Source of the DNA: Nilaparvata lugens
Lineage: Eukaryota; Arthropoda; Insecta; Hemiptera; Delphacidae
Length of the DNA: 64,000 bases
Direction: 5' to 3'
NCBI RefSeq assembly: GCF_014356525.2
Contig: NC_052504.1
Coordinates: 62,265,086 to 62,329,085 of the forward strand
Positions within the stretch are counted from its first letter, which is position 1, and each line of letters opens with the position of its first letter. Shown here piece after piece: positions 47,546 through 59,925 of this stretch. The translations under genes were made by a program, and so were the position numbers. The notes beneath the pieces were generated by a model. That model made no database searches, had not been told where the DNA came from, and saw only the letters and a program-made list of their open reading frames with translations.

Positions 47546-50500
47546 ATGCTCAGTGTGGTTACTCTATCACTTTTTACTACACGTGACGTCACGCTGGCAT
47601 TCCCCCCACCACTTCGAATCTTACACCTGTGAGTGATGAACCTTCTTTCTACTAACGTTGATAGTAAATATGATGAAGATACTGATAAAAATGTCTTGAT
47701 TATTTTTGTCTCCGTGAGTATATATTTTCTCATCAATAGAATTTGTAAGTATGTGAGACATTTAACAACATTAATTAAAGCTTGAAATTATCTAATTGTT
47801 TCATAATTGAACAAGATAAAGTAATCTTCACAGTTAGAAATGAATGGAGAATTGATTATTTATTGTACAGTAGAGTTGAACGATAAACGGAAATTTTCCC
47901 TGGCGTTATGTTTTAAATGCACAGCTCTGTCTTCTCAGTATGGAATTTTTCTCTGGTACAACATTAATTTGTGGAATGTTTAGAAGATAGTGAATCTGAA
48001 TTAAGACATGGGTATTGCAACAGATCGTCCATTTTGTTTAATATTCGAGTAAGCTAGTACTGGTCAAGCCTATGGCTCATCCTCAATAATATTATATAGC
48101 TGCAACTATCAGTCACATAGAACTAAACAGCCATCTCAAACCATCCTATTACAGCATAAGACACTATGGGATGGATGGACTGGAAGAGAATATTACATTC
48201 CCGAAAAGCAATTGGCGGGAGTCTCCAGTTTCCAGAAATAATAATTCAACAGTGCTATTACTTGAATGCGAATTGGCGTAATAGCCCCAGCTGCTGTGGT
48301 GTCAACGTGGTGATACAATATCACAGAATATTCATCTTAACTTGATTAAGTGCAGTCCTATTAGAATGAATTTCCCAGGGGAGGAATTGGCGTAGTAAAC
48401 ATCAAATGATCAAGCCAATCTATGAGGTTCCGTTCTATTAAACCAGATCAGATAAGCCATGCATACAAGTTGGAGCAGGAGCCAGCTGCACTGCACTGCG
48501 AAGCGTACTGCGCTTTGGAGCATGTTTCCAATACCTCCGAGACAATTGCCACTCTCCTATTGATCACATGGTGACAAGACTAGCGTTGTTCGTGGGCTTG
48601 TAACACTTGAAAATGGATTCAGAAATTGAAATGGATTTAGAACTCTGAAACTGCGTCAGAACACTGATATTCAAGATCAATAATTATTCTAAGTTTATTC
48701 CAAAAACCTTAGTAGATTGACAAAGATGAAAGTCTGTTAATAAAAGCAAACTTCAAAGACTCAATACAAGTTAAATGTCGATTGTTTAGAAAATTCATCA
48801 GGGAACACGTAAATTAATAGGATATTCATAGTAATTCATTATTCTCATATAAGATAATTCACTTCTTTTGTTCATAGCTCCATATAATATAAACTGTTCA
48901 TTCTAAAAGGAGCATGAGAAATGACCAAGAGCATGATAGACCACATTTGATAAGTGGAGCTCGAATAAAATAATTGGAAACACGGTAGATGGAGAAGGAA
49001 GAATTCTAAGCTGGAGAATAATTATGTATAATGATATTTTATAGTATAGTTAGAGATTGATTGTTGGAATTGGGAAACAGTTTTATGAGAATGCTGTACC
49101 AAACATCCGACTGTTACATCCTCATACATTAAGCGTCGCTCGTATGCTTGTCTATCGTATCAAGCATAATGTATTATCACAATCTCAGGAGTGCAATAGA
49201 GTATTCCAATGCAATCTAGCTAATCCGTTGTCGTTCATGAAGACAGCTTCTCAAGAAAAACAGCTCCACACATAAAAACTCAATCTTTCCTTTTGTTATA
49301 AAAGTAGCGCTCGCTGCTGTGTGAGTGCGCAGATCAAATCAGAAAACCACTTCCAAGGAGGCTCTGTTTGCCAGATTTGATCGTTTTAGGAAAATGTCAT
49401 TCATAACACAATCTTCATCCTCCTCATACATTTCCGGATAACGGGCGCTTATTTTTGTCATTCTTGTAGAAGTTATTTGGAGAGAGGAAACATGGCAGAG
49501 ACAGACTCGCTTGTTTATTGGATGGGTTTGGAGAGTAGCGGCAACCTAATGATTGATTGATGAGAGTTTCTTGAGAAAGTTCATCTAGTTTGCGATCGCC
49601 GTTGACTTCGGCTCTACTTCCATTACTGCTCGGAAGTAAGCTGGGAAGCGGAGCGGTGCCTTTCCTGAAAATAATGATTTAGCTTCTTCTGCTAGCTTTA
49701 TCGTCAAAATAATCCACGCTGCAAAGAAAAAAGATGGATTGAACTTGGGCGCTCGCATTCTCTCTACTTCTAATTACGTTGAACCTTAAATTTTCAGATC
49801 TCTTATAGTGGTGGTTCGCTATGATGAACAGAGCTTAGCCACATAAAAACCTTCGAAGGTTGTTCATATTCCGAACACTCAACAATCTCATGCTTAAGGT
49901 TTGTTATCGATGATCTCTTGAAAAACATTCCAACTCGGCAACATATTTCGATTGGATATGGAGCTGGAGATACCAACACATACCAGTTCAGATCAATGTA
50001 TCAACATGAGCTCAATTGCACGGATATACCCTTGATAAAATATTTGGAGATAACATACCAAAACTGCTCTTCATTACAGTCTATTATAAATCTCCTGATG
50101 AGAATCTATAACAAGACATTTAGTAGCTTTTTTATGCAAGTCATGGATAATATAATGAGAAAGAAATTTTTGTTTTCTCAATCTTCACGGGAAAATTGTG
50201 AATAAAAACATCAAACTTGTTTTAACCTGAGGACTTAATTTTCGATATTATTGTTCAACAAATTATCACTTGGTTCATTGTGCTATGATGCTTTAGAATT
50301 GAGCAGAGACCTTCATATGAGAATAGTATTGAATAAATGGGTGCTGATAATGTAAATTAGTATTATAAGCCTAGAGTTGAATAGCCTATACCATAGAGCA
50401 AAGAAATGCTATTTCTCCAATCTATGCCTATACTAACTTTGTTATAGTTGAATAGATTACTATATCCCATCAATTGTTAATATTCTCTTACATTTTGTTC

Positions 50501-50885
50501 AAACCATTCTCATATTGCACTATTGAACCATAATCATATCAGAAACGTCAGTTTCCAGTTATGCGAATAAGATGTTAAAATGTTCAATTCTACGTATAGA
50601 TAGATGCTGTTTTGTAATTCAGTTATAAATTCCTTGTTCGAAGTTATTGTTCGAAATCTGAAGCGTTCTACATTATATTGTATTGTGTGAATATTCAGAA
50701 AAATCCATCTTTAATAGGATCCTGGATTTTTTAGCCTACTGGAACTAGAAAATAACTTAGAAATGATATTATATATGATAGATTTTCTATTCTTTGCTGG
50801 AACTGTCGAAAAAAAATCATTACATGATATTAAATGATTCATGGTTCTAATGATTCTATCATAAATTTAATGAATTCATGATATA
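47546..50885. other. AT-rich sequence with one GC-richer island, no gene seen
   Basis: No supported gene. The stretch at about 49300-49790 is less AT-rich and unique-looking ('tttgcgatcgccgttgactt') and could be a regulatory region. The 95-codon frame at 49918-50205 has no recognised domain. Confidence 0.45.
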
Positions 50886-51130
50886 CTAGCAGGTAACTTG
50901 CGCGTCGCAAGGGTCTATTTATAACTTCACAAAACTGAAAACTTGACGTAATAAAATCTAGAAGAATTGAAAATAGGCCTATGAATCCTCGGTTGATTAA
51001 GAATTTATATGCAGCATTTCCAGTAAATCAGTCCAGTAGTTCAGACGTGATGATGCGTCAAACATAATTTTCCTATCCTTTACACGTGTATACGTGTTTA
51101 AGCCAGTATACTATAATAAATGAAATGAAT
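50886..51130 (-). mobile_element. Helitron-like 3' end with terminal hairpin
   Basis: Read on the minus strand the element ends CTAG followed by T. About seven bases before it lies a 6-bp hairpin, cttgcgacgcgcaag (50897-50911). A hairpin shortly before CTRR-T is the typical Helitron 3' structure. The rest matches 18895-19099 and 51788-51900 ('cgtctgaactactggactga' when inverted). No Rep/helicase gene and no 5' TC end were found, so it is non-autonomous or a fragment. Confidence 0.55.
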
Positions 51131-51424
51131 GAGAATAAATTTTGAAAGGTTTGAGATATCAATGTGCGGTTTTCACCATACCTTTTCTCTGGAAATCTTG
51201 TATCGGAATCATGTATCATATGATCACCTTTCAATAAAAAAAAAGAAGTTGGATTCAAAATGGCGGAAAAAATTTGGGTGCGACGGAAAATCTGTTTTTA
51301 TCATTCGAAAAGGATTCCCAATCATACCTATCTTCTAATTTCCCTTTTATGAGAAATGTTTTGCTGCTTCCATACAACAACTGGAAGCATGACAAATAAT
51401 TGAAAACTTGACAAACTGAAAAAT

Positions 51425-51787
51425 TTATGTGTGCTTACAATAGTCAATAGTTTTTCCATTTACATATTTGTTTTATTATTTTTTACACTTGTTTTCTTGG
51501 TTCTTATTTTGTACTGGAAGTAAATTTTATCATCATGGCGATTCTGTTGCTTAAGCCGCCATTTTGTCACACCGTTGAGTGGGAGGAGACTGTCTAGCTA
51601 GGCCAATGGCAGGCGTTCATGCCCTCGACCAATAGCAGTACTCACCTACTAGTATAAATTCTGCTGCTCTTGTATTTAGTTTTAGTTTACCAGAGTTTGA
51701 CAATGGTGTAATAACCGAATCTGGTCTTCCTAATTATCAATAAATCAGTGGTTTTTTAACAATTTCTTAGTCTTTTTCATTCAATAA
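51425..51787 (+). mobile_element. Penelope-like element 3' region, uninterrupted copy
   Basis: The segment matches the minus-strand element at 22141-24000 but lacks the hAT insertion. It contains 'gttttattattttttacact', 'ccaatggcaggcgttcatgc', 'ttgtatttagttttagttta' and the end block 'tcaataaatcagtggttttt'. No coding part is present. Confidence 0.7.
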
Positions 51788-51900
51788 GAATCTATATGCA
51801 AAATTTAAGTTAATCAGTCCAGTAGTTCAGACGTGATGATGCGTCAAACATAATTTTCCTATACTTTACACCTGTATACTTGTATAATCCAGTTCTTTTC
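51788..51900 (-). mobile_element. Helitron-like fragment
   Basis: This 110-bp block repeats part of 50990-51115 almost exactly ('cagtccagtagttcagacgt', 'gatgcgtcaaacataatttt'). It directly follows the Penelope-like tail, so the Penelope element and a second Helitron-like copy are adjacent or nested. Confidence 0.6.
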
Positions 51901-53459
51901 CTTATTATATTATAGAAGATGATAGATGGATGGATGATCATTGTTATTTCACTTAAAGATAGAATAAGTTGAGTAGTTTCCCTTTCAGAGGGAGTTTTGA
52001 CAACCCACAAAACTCATTTTTCATTTGAAGAGACAGTATAACGAAAAGGAGCATCTGACCTTATTTTTTGCTCAGCTTGCCAAAATATCCCTCATTCTAA
52101 TATTAAAATTCTCGACTGACAGTACAGTGAGTCAGTCATTCTATCAGGGCTCGAATAATTTGGAATTTTAATTAAATATAAATAGAAGAGAATAATTTCT
52201 TCTTGTAAATATCAACACCTTTATTCAAAGACATATTTACTGCATGCGTTCTTATATTGCCAATACTGCATTGATGAGACTGTAGACGTTTATTTAGCAC
52301 TTTGTCTCAAAAAACTGTTCTAGCTGAAAATTAATAAACCATGTCACTTGTAGACCTGAATATTGCATCAGAAAAACGAAGTTTCAAAACTATGTTTTTT
52401 CTAAACAGATGTTTTTGAGATTATTTCTTTCATGCAGCTGTTTGGCATTCACCATATTATTATACAGAGTCCGTGAAAATGGAAATATTTATTAATTATC
52501 AAAACAATACTATTATTATATTCATAATAAAACTATTATCATTATTATTGAAAATATTAATCAATAATTATCAGAACAATATTATTGAGGTTAAGTGGTT
52601 TCAGGTAGAAAGCGATAATAGGAACAGATGTTCCTTTTTTAATATCGATTTGATTCGAATTTCGAATTTCAAATTTCTTTTTTAATATGATTTGATGATT
52701 TTTTTTTCATGATATCGTGTGTACCATTAATGAAATTTGAACATTAATTCTGAATAATCTGGAAGGAAAATTGAAATTTGATCTTCCAGGTGCACGAGAT
52801 TGATATTTTTAGAATCTATGTGCAAAATTTGGAGATCTAAATCATTCCCGTTTTTCCGGTATGCAATCCACAAGTTGACATATTTTGATGCGAACAAACG
52901 AACAAACACAACCCTTCTCTCTCCTAAGAATAATAATATAGAAGATGGAGAAATCATAATCACGCGAACTTATCAGATAAATCATAATAACAATTGATGA
53001 TCAGAATGCAAAACAAATAATTAATTTGCAGATCATGGATGTCTTTGAACAGAATCATTGTGAGTTATGAAGCTTTCTGTAGGTGGTAATAATAACATTT
53101 TTAGTGAATATGAGTTTGTATAAGCCGTATATTTGTGTAAAAATCATAAATAGAATGCGATAATTGAATTACATCCTCCATTACAAGTGGAGGTAGAGAA
53201 TGGGATATTCCAGGAAGATGATCAAGCAAAATTTCTAAAATATGATCATTAATTTAGGAAATGAGAAGTGGATCAAGCTATCACATTCTACACAAGCGAT
53301 AAAGTAGAAGAAGCTCAACAATAATTATTTTGCTCCACATTGAATTTCGCTTAATAGAGTTTTATCTTTCTTCTGAAAATTCTCACAGTATACGAATTCT
53401 CTGGAGAAAGACACAAACCTTCGACACTACGTTGACAACTCGCGTTTTTTGCATAGAAC
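51901..53459. other. AT-rich sequence, no gene seen
   Basis: Very AT-rich with many att/aat runs near 52490-52590. No coding segment is supported. Confidence 0.5.
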
Positions 53460-54120
53460 GGTGGAAAACTCCATTTCCTTGGAGAGTATTTCCCCCATTG
53501 AGAGAGAAAAGTGTGGGTTGGAAAGAATCTTGGCGGGAAGTGTTTTGTGGTGGTAACAATTATTTTTCTTGATGGTGACTCGGAGATCATTAAAAGTGTT
53601 GAGCGCAGAGCAGAGGGAGTCTCTCTTTAGAGAGGTGATGGAGAGAAGAAGAAGAAGAAGAAGAAGAAGATGAAGAAGAAGAAGAAGGTGGCCTTGGAGG
53701 AGATGTGGGTGATAGACGAGGCATGAGGCATGCACATAGTTTTGCTCTGAGAGAGTGGAATTGGTGTGGAAAAGAGGTACGAAGAGTAGCGGTGTGCGGG
53801 AGTGGGGGAAGGTTGTGAAGAGAGAGTCTGGTAGAGAGATATGATTTGTTATGGGGAACGGATGGAGATGGATATTCAGCGGGTAGACGCCGCAGAGACT
53901 ACTGGCGGCGGAGAAAGCCCATGCAAGCTCGTACTACCCATGATGGTCCAGTGGAGTCGGGGTTAGGAGGAGGACGAACATGTTAACGTTCTCGATGGAG
54001 AAAGCATGAGCTGAGGGAAAAAGGAATTCGGGCGAGCAGGGAGAGAAACAGGGACAGAAAACAATAGACGCTCCTCAATCGATGCTGTCCTTGATGCGCA
54101 GAGCCCTAATACGCACCCTC
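53460..54120 (+). other. Purine-rich tract with a GAA microsatellite
   Basis: A G/A-rich plus strand with a GAA repeat (about 53645-53688) and a small GC-rich part near 53880-53960 ('cgccgcagagactactggcg'). The Leu-rich minus frame across the microsatellite is an artefact. It could be a promoter-type or structural region. I see no gene. Confidence 0.5.
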
Positions 54121-55050
54121 TGCCACACTAACACACATACCACAACCGGCACACTATCATCTTTCACACGAGATAAAAGCGAAAAACAAAATCTCATGAA
54201 TCAAGCTTTCTTCAATGTGTATGCACTTACACAGCTCTGTAATTTGATGAATTGAATGAGATGAAAATAACGACATCGTCCATTTCAATTCATATTGAAC
54301 GACGCAAAATCCCAAAGCTTCCTGTTTTCATGAATTTGCTCTAAATAGAAAAAATTACAACTCGCTTCATCAAGCGCAGAGAGTTTTTGATGTAACTCAA
54401 TGCTCTGTGCAATTTCACTGATTCTCTGTGGAATTAATAGTCGTGAAAACATTCTCAGAGACCTCTTATTTGTGCAAGGTCACGTTTCGAATGGAAAAAC
54501 GAGTCAGCGACGCCGAACATCATTCAAAACGGGAAAATTCAAGCGAGCTTAAATTATTTTTTGGAACAGAACTGAATAATTATTATTGAGAATCGATTGA
54601 TTGGTGGCAGGGAAATTCGAATTCATGGTTAGTACGTACTTCCAATTACCATTCACCACACGAAGTTAGATTGAGTAAGATTGTAAAGAATTCATACCAA
54701 GTCATCGATCAATATTCAATACAAAACTAACCAAGAGTGATAACACTAATATTAATGAGCGTCCAGTATTCGTGTCAGTGAGAAGGCATTACAATACGTG
54801 ATTTGATTCATGAGAGAAGCTCTTTTGCAATGATGAGAAAATACTAACCATTCTTATTTCACCAATTTAAAACTTTTCTTCAAGTTATAATCAATTTACC
54901 ATAATTATTGTCTTTGAAATTTAGGGAATGTAAAAAGAAAGAGCTTTATAGCTCTGAATGCTTTCGATCCAGTTTGTACATTTCTCCATCAAAACATGAA
55001 TTGAGAAATTAATATTGAAATAACATTTCTACAGCTATTCTTGTATTCTT
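54121..55050. other. AT-rich sequence, no gene seen
   Basis: No coding frame or recognised repeat before the LINE that begins near 55051. Confidence 0.5.
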
Positions 55051-55264
55051 CAGTTCTTCTCGAGCAGCCGTAGTGAACGGATGTCTTTATCTCCAATGCC
55101 GATAATCGTTTCAGCTCGATAGCCGTTCGTGTAGACTCCGGTTAACAACAATAATTAAGGTCGTCAAAGCCCAACCTATAAACCGTATATATTTTTTTTA
55201 ATATTCTACGTATAGTTGAATAATTATAATTCAGTTATATAGTTACAGTATAATTCAGTGAATT

Positions 55265-56152
55265 ATGGCAAACAAGTGCAGCAAATGTGAAACTGTAATC
55301 GACTTGAAGGAATGTATTGAGTGTACCGTATGTGAAAATAAATACCATCCAAGGTGTACGCGTATAAAATCACTAAAAAACTTTCGTAAGCTTGACAAGA
55401 ATGTGAAACTCAAGAATTCGTGGAAGTGTGATCAATGTATCACCTCAATTAGTGATAATAATGATACTGTTCAGGAGAAAAATCAAGAATGTTTAGTTGA
55501 CTCCCTGAAAGAATTCATCAATGAACGGTTTGCAGTATTTAGTGAAGAACTGTCCGCCCTTACATCCTCTGTGAATGAAATCAAGGAATCCATGAAAAGC
55601 CTTCAAACTGATAATGTTAATCTAAAAAAAGAATGCGAACGTTTGAAGCTGGTGAACCATGAGTGTCATAGGGAAATTAGAGAACTGCAACAAAGATCTC
55701 GAATTGACAATTTGGAAATAGCTGGCATTCCGACTACGAAAGGTGAAAATGTGTACGAGATTATAAAGTGCATTGCAGCGGTCATCAACGTTCCGTTTAA
55801 GGACGATGATATATCTATTGCTCATCGGGTTCCTACTCCGAAAGGTAAGATCCAACCAATTATTTGTAAATTCACGACAAGGAGAACCAAATTAAATTGG
55901 TTGCTGGCAGCTAAAGTAAAAAGAAATTTAGTAACCACGGACTTGAACACTGGCCTACCTCGTGGAAACATTTATATAAATGAACACCCAACAACCGCAA
56001 ATAAGCTCTTGCTAGGAAAGGCAAAATTTCTGAAGAGGGGGGGCAAATTAAAGTTTGTATGGGTCAAGGATGGGAAAATTCTCGTGCGTCAAACACAAGA
56101 TTCGCCAGCTAAGAGAATAGTCAAGGATGAAGATCTCGAACCTTTTGAGTAA
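55265..56152 (+). CDS. LINE C ORF1, PHD-finger and coiled-coil protein, 295 aa, intact
   Basis: The protein starts MANKCSKCETV and has a complete C4HC3 PHD-type zinc finger: Cys5, Cys8, Cys20, Cys23, His28, Cys31, Cys55 and Cys58, with Trp53 before the last pair. A charged coiled coil spans about residues 75-150. A conserved part with RIDNLEIAGIPTTKGENVY and SIAHRVPTPKGK follows, and the end carries LKFVWVKDGKILVRQ. PHD-bearing ORF1 proteins occur in several CR1/Jockey-group LINEs and bind element RNA, with the finger possibly aiding chromatin targeting. The start ATG lies about 210 bp inside the element. The frame has no lesion even though ORF2 is broken. Confidence 0.88.
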   Translation: MANKCSKCETVIDLKECIECTVCENKYHPRCTRIKSLKNFRKLDKNVKLKNSWKCDQCITSISDNNDTVQEKNQECLVDSLKEFINERFAVFSEELSALTSSVNEIKESMKSLQTDNVNLKKECERLKLVNHECHREIRELQQRSRIDNLEIAGIPTTKGENVYEIIKCIAAVINVPFKDDDISIAHRVPTPKGKIQPIICKFTTRRTKLNWLLAAKVKRNLVTTDLNTGLPRGNIYINEHPTTANKLLLGKAKFLKRGGKLKFVWVKDGKILVRQTQDSPAKRIVKDEDLEPFE

Positions 56153-56633
56153 TGCAAAAATCAAAATATCACGGACTTTACGATGGAAATCTAAATATTT
56201 TGTCTCTGTCTCTTCTATTTTCTTTTATACCTATACTCAGATTTTTTGTATTCCAAGAGTGCGTACTGTCACATTATATAAGCTGTAATACTTTTCTTTT
56301 TATATTGCTCTATTATTCTGAAACTAAGTTTTATTTATTCTTTTTTTAATAGTCAATTATAGATTATTGATTCAGGGTGTAGTGGTTCTCATACGGTGGT
56401 ATTATTTTTTCTTTGTTTATGTTTCTTTTTTCATTCGGAATATGTTTGTTTAATTTAGACATGGAATAATTTAGAATTGTTTGAATTGAGGTTTTAGACA
56501 TCATTTAATACTTATTGAGAAGTGAACTTATTTAGTTGTTTTCTGGGGTTTGCAGGCTCAAACTCGACTTTTTCAGCTAGTTTTTTTTTCTTTATTTATC
56601 TTCCTTTTTTCTGACATTTTTTTATTCAAAAAA
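56153..56633 (+). other. LINE C inter-ORF spacer
   Basis: About 480 T-rich bases without a domain-bearing frame. The 65-codon frame beginning 56152 is hydrophobic low-complexity and probably chance. Confidence 0.5.
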
Positions 56634-59522
56634 ATGCCATTTAACTTTGGAGATACAATTGATTTTGGCATCTATGATACATTTGAAGTACACGATATTG
56701 CTACTTTCAAACCTAATTATTAATTAAACAATAGTTCAGAGAATCTAGTCAACTTATTACATATGAATATAAGAAGCATTAATAAAAACTTTGATCAATT
56801 TTTATGTTATTTGAATCAATGTGAAACAAGATTTAATGTAATAGTTTTATCCGAAACGTGGATAACTGAAGACTGTTAGTGTCATTTTCTAATAGAGGGA
56901 TACCGAACTATTTATAAAAAGAATAAGTATACTAAGAGTGATGGTATATGTATATTCATCCACAATGACATAGATTTCGATAGAATAGAACTGGAAATAG
57001 ATAATGCCAACTCTCTCTCAATCGCATTCACAATTGAAGATAAGAAATATACTCTGATATCTGTTTACCGCTCACCTTCTCTGAACATTACTCACTTTAT
57101 TAACAGTTTTGACTTGCTTCTGCAAAATACCAATAATGGAAGTACATTTTTGATTGTAGGCGATATGAACTTGAGTCTATTAGAAAACAGTCATCTCACT
57201 AACGAATACTTGAGCGCTGTTCATCTGAATGGATTCAAATCTTATATTAATAAACCAACAAGAGTTCAATATAATACAAAAACATGTATAGACCATATTT
57301 TTCTCAAAAATAATAATATAAATCCTGATAATATATTAGCAACTATAATCGAATCAAATATTACCGACCACTTTATCACAACCATGCATATAAATAATAG
57401 CAGAATAAAACCTGAAAGTAATGAATTGACTAATACTAGAATGAAAATCGACTATGAGAATCTTTATCGATGCTTAGAGAATGAAAGATGGGATAATATA
57501 CTTGATAATAATTCAGAGAACATTGATAATTTGGTTAATAATTTTGTAAATACTCTGACGGACCACATAAGAAAAAATTCAAAAACTTTAAAAATACCAC
57601 ATAAAAGGAGACCCTTAAAACAATGGATTAGTCAAGGCATTATTAATTCTATTAGAAAAAGGGACAAGATGCATGCATAGAGAGTTGAATAAGCAACCAT
57701 TCAATAATGGATTAAATGAGGAATATAAACGGTACAGAAACACTCTGAACAACGTGATAAAAAATGCAAAAATAGAATACTACAACGAAAAATTTCAATT
57801 TTATAAGGGTAATATGAAGAAGACATGGGAATGCATAAAGGAGATTACAAACAACAAAAATAGGGATTTTCAACCCAAAATTGAAGCTAATGTATTAAAT
57901 AAGCACTTTGCAACAGTTGGCCAGTCTTATGCTAATAATTTGATACAGAATAATCGAATTGAAATCCCAGAGTCTACCTCCTGGAGACCTTTGAATAGCT
58001 TCTTCCTAAAACCAACCGATACTGCGGAAATAGAAAAATTTATACATGAGCTGAAACCAAACTCGTCTCCGGGTGTGGATAACATTAAAGGAATATTTAA
58101 AAAAAAATCTCAAAATTCATTGTTTCCCCTCTGGAAATCATTTTTAATAGGTGTTTTTTATTAGGATATTTTCCAAAGAAATTCAAGATAGCTTTAATAA
58201 AACCAATACCTAAATCCAAGGACCTTGCAAATCCTCAAAACTATAGACCTATTAGCTTATTAACCAATTTATCAAAAATTATGGAAAAAATTATAAAAGT
58301 TAGATTGATGGACTTTCTTAGAAAAAACAATTTCATTTCGAGTAACCAGTATGGTTTTCAAGAAGGTAAATCCACCAAAGATGCTGTCTTACACTTGACA
58401 AATTTAATAAATAAAAGTTTTGATAGTAATAGAAAAACACTTGCTATATTTTTGGACTTGGCAAAGGCCTTTGATTCTATACCACATTCTATCCTTTTTC
58501 ATAAGCTAGAGTGTTGTGGAATAAGAGGAACAACAAAAGATATATTTGCAAGCTATTTGACAGATCGAATCCAAATTTTAACAATAAATGATAAAACTGA
58601 CATTCAAAATATAAAAGAGTTTGGACTTCCACAAGGAACTGTTCTATCGCCGCTACTTTTTTTGATTTATGTCAATGACTTATTGAAAATTGATATTCCT
58701 AATGGTGTCACACTATCATTTACCGATGACACTGCTCTAATCTTCTCAGGCTTAACATGGAATGAAACATTTAACTCTGCTAATCGTGGTCTTGAAATAG
58801 TTAAATCGTGGTTGAACAGCCATATTTTAACTCTAAATGCGAGTAAAACTAAATACATATCTTTTTCCCCTAACATAAGTGGTCAGCCTCCTGATGAGCT
58901 TGAGCTGAAAATACACTGTCATAACAACATCACTGTTAACTGCACTTGTCCAACAATAGAAAGAGTTAAATCAATCAAATATTTAGGTGTTTCTGTGGAT
59001 CAGCATATTAAATGGGACGTTCACATTCAGAATCTATGCTTCAAACTGAAATATTTAATAACAATTTTTTACAGAATTAACCAATTAAAAGACTTGAATA
59101 TTTTGAGAACGATTTACTACGCTTATGCTCATTCACTTTTCCATTATAATATAGAAGTATGAGGAGCAGCGTATGACACTCATTTTAAAAAACTTTTTAT
59201 AATACAAAAGCATATTATTAGAGCTGCGCTTGGAAGACCCAGACTCTATCCCAGCAGATTAATATTTGAAGAGATAGATCTACCAACGTTACGTCAAACG
59301 TATGTGACAAATTTAATTATTTTTATTAATAAAAATACACATCAATTTACCCGTCGCACAATCCCTTATAATATACGGCCAACTGTAGTAAATGCTTTCA
59401 ATATTAACTTTACTTCATCAACATCTAGTAAACACCAATTTGAATATCAGAGTAATAAACTAATAAATAAAATTCCGGAAGACTTTATTAATGATAAAAT
59501 AACAAAAACCAAATTGAGATAA
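56634..59522 (+). pseudogene. LINE C ORF2, endonuclease and RT, three stops and two frameshifts
   Basis: The frame can be followed from ATG 56634 (MPFNFGDTIDFGIYD). In-frame stops are TAA at 56721 and TAG at 56877. The frame shifts near 57675, shifts back near 58150, and meets a TGA at 59160 before ending at 59522. The endonuclease has MNIRSINKN, VLSETWITED, VYRSP, IVGDMNLSLLEN, CIDHIFLKN and ITDHFITTMH. The RT has NYRPISLLTNLSKIMEK, LDLAKAFDSIPHS and GLPQGTVLSPLLFLIYVNDL. The catalytic box reads FTDD instead of the usual FADD or YADD, while both aspartates remain. The protein cannot be made whole from this copy. Confidence 0.85.
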
Positions 59523-59925
59523 ATAAGATCTTGGGTAAAACAGAACTATTATTTTAAAATTAAGAATCGAGTTGGCTAAATCAACAATTTTTGGCAATAT
59601 TAATTGTGTAAAAATTATTAGAACTTGACAATTTTTATATTATTTTTCTGTGTATCTATATTTTGTTTATCAAGTACTTGACTATTGATAAAATTCAACA
59701 TTCATAGATTATTTACCATATATCAACAGAATTGTATCATTTGTACTGCTGTTATTAGTTAAAAAATGTATTTCTTATTTTTAGAACTCGTGGCTGGAGC
59801 TCAAGGCTTCTTCTTCCAGTCACGCCAAAAACTATTGTAATTTAATGAATATTATGTTTGTAAAAATATTTTTTGTATTTGGAAATAAATTAATTTATTA
59901 TTATATTATTTATTATTATTTGATT

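Larger units (their letters stand above)
55051..59925 (+). mobile_element. Non-LTR retrotransposon (CR1/L2-like), near full length (LINE C)
   Basis: A plus-strand LINE of about 4.9 kb. It has a 5' region starting cagttcttctcgagcagccg, an intact ORF1 (55265-56152), an AT-rich spacer, a broken ORF2 (56634-59522) and a 3' region ending in TTATT-type repeats (about 59885-59925). The 5' start matches that of LINE A at 1339. I could not define a target-site duplication. The right boundary is approximate because the tail merges with AT-rich flank. Confidence 0.85.

Noticed and set aside
53427..53735. Leu-rich 102-codon minus frame that looks like a signal peptide or membrane helix
   Set aside because: The Leu run is the reverse translation of a GAA microsatellite.
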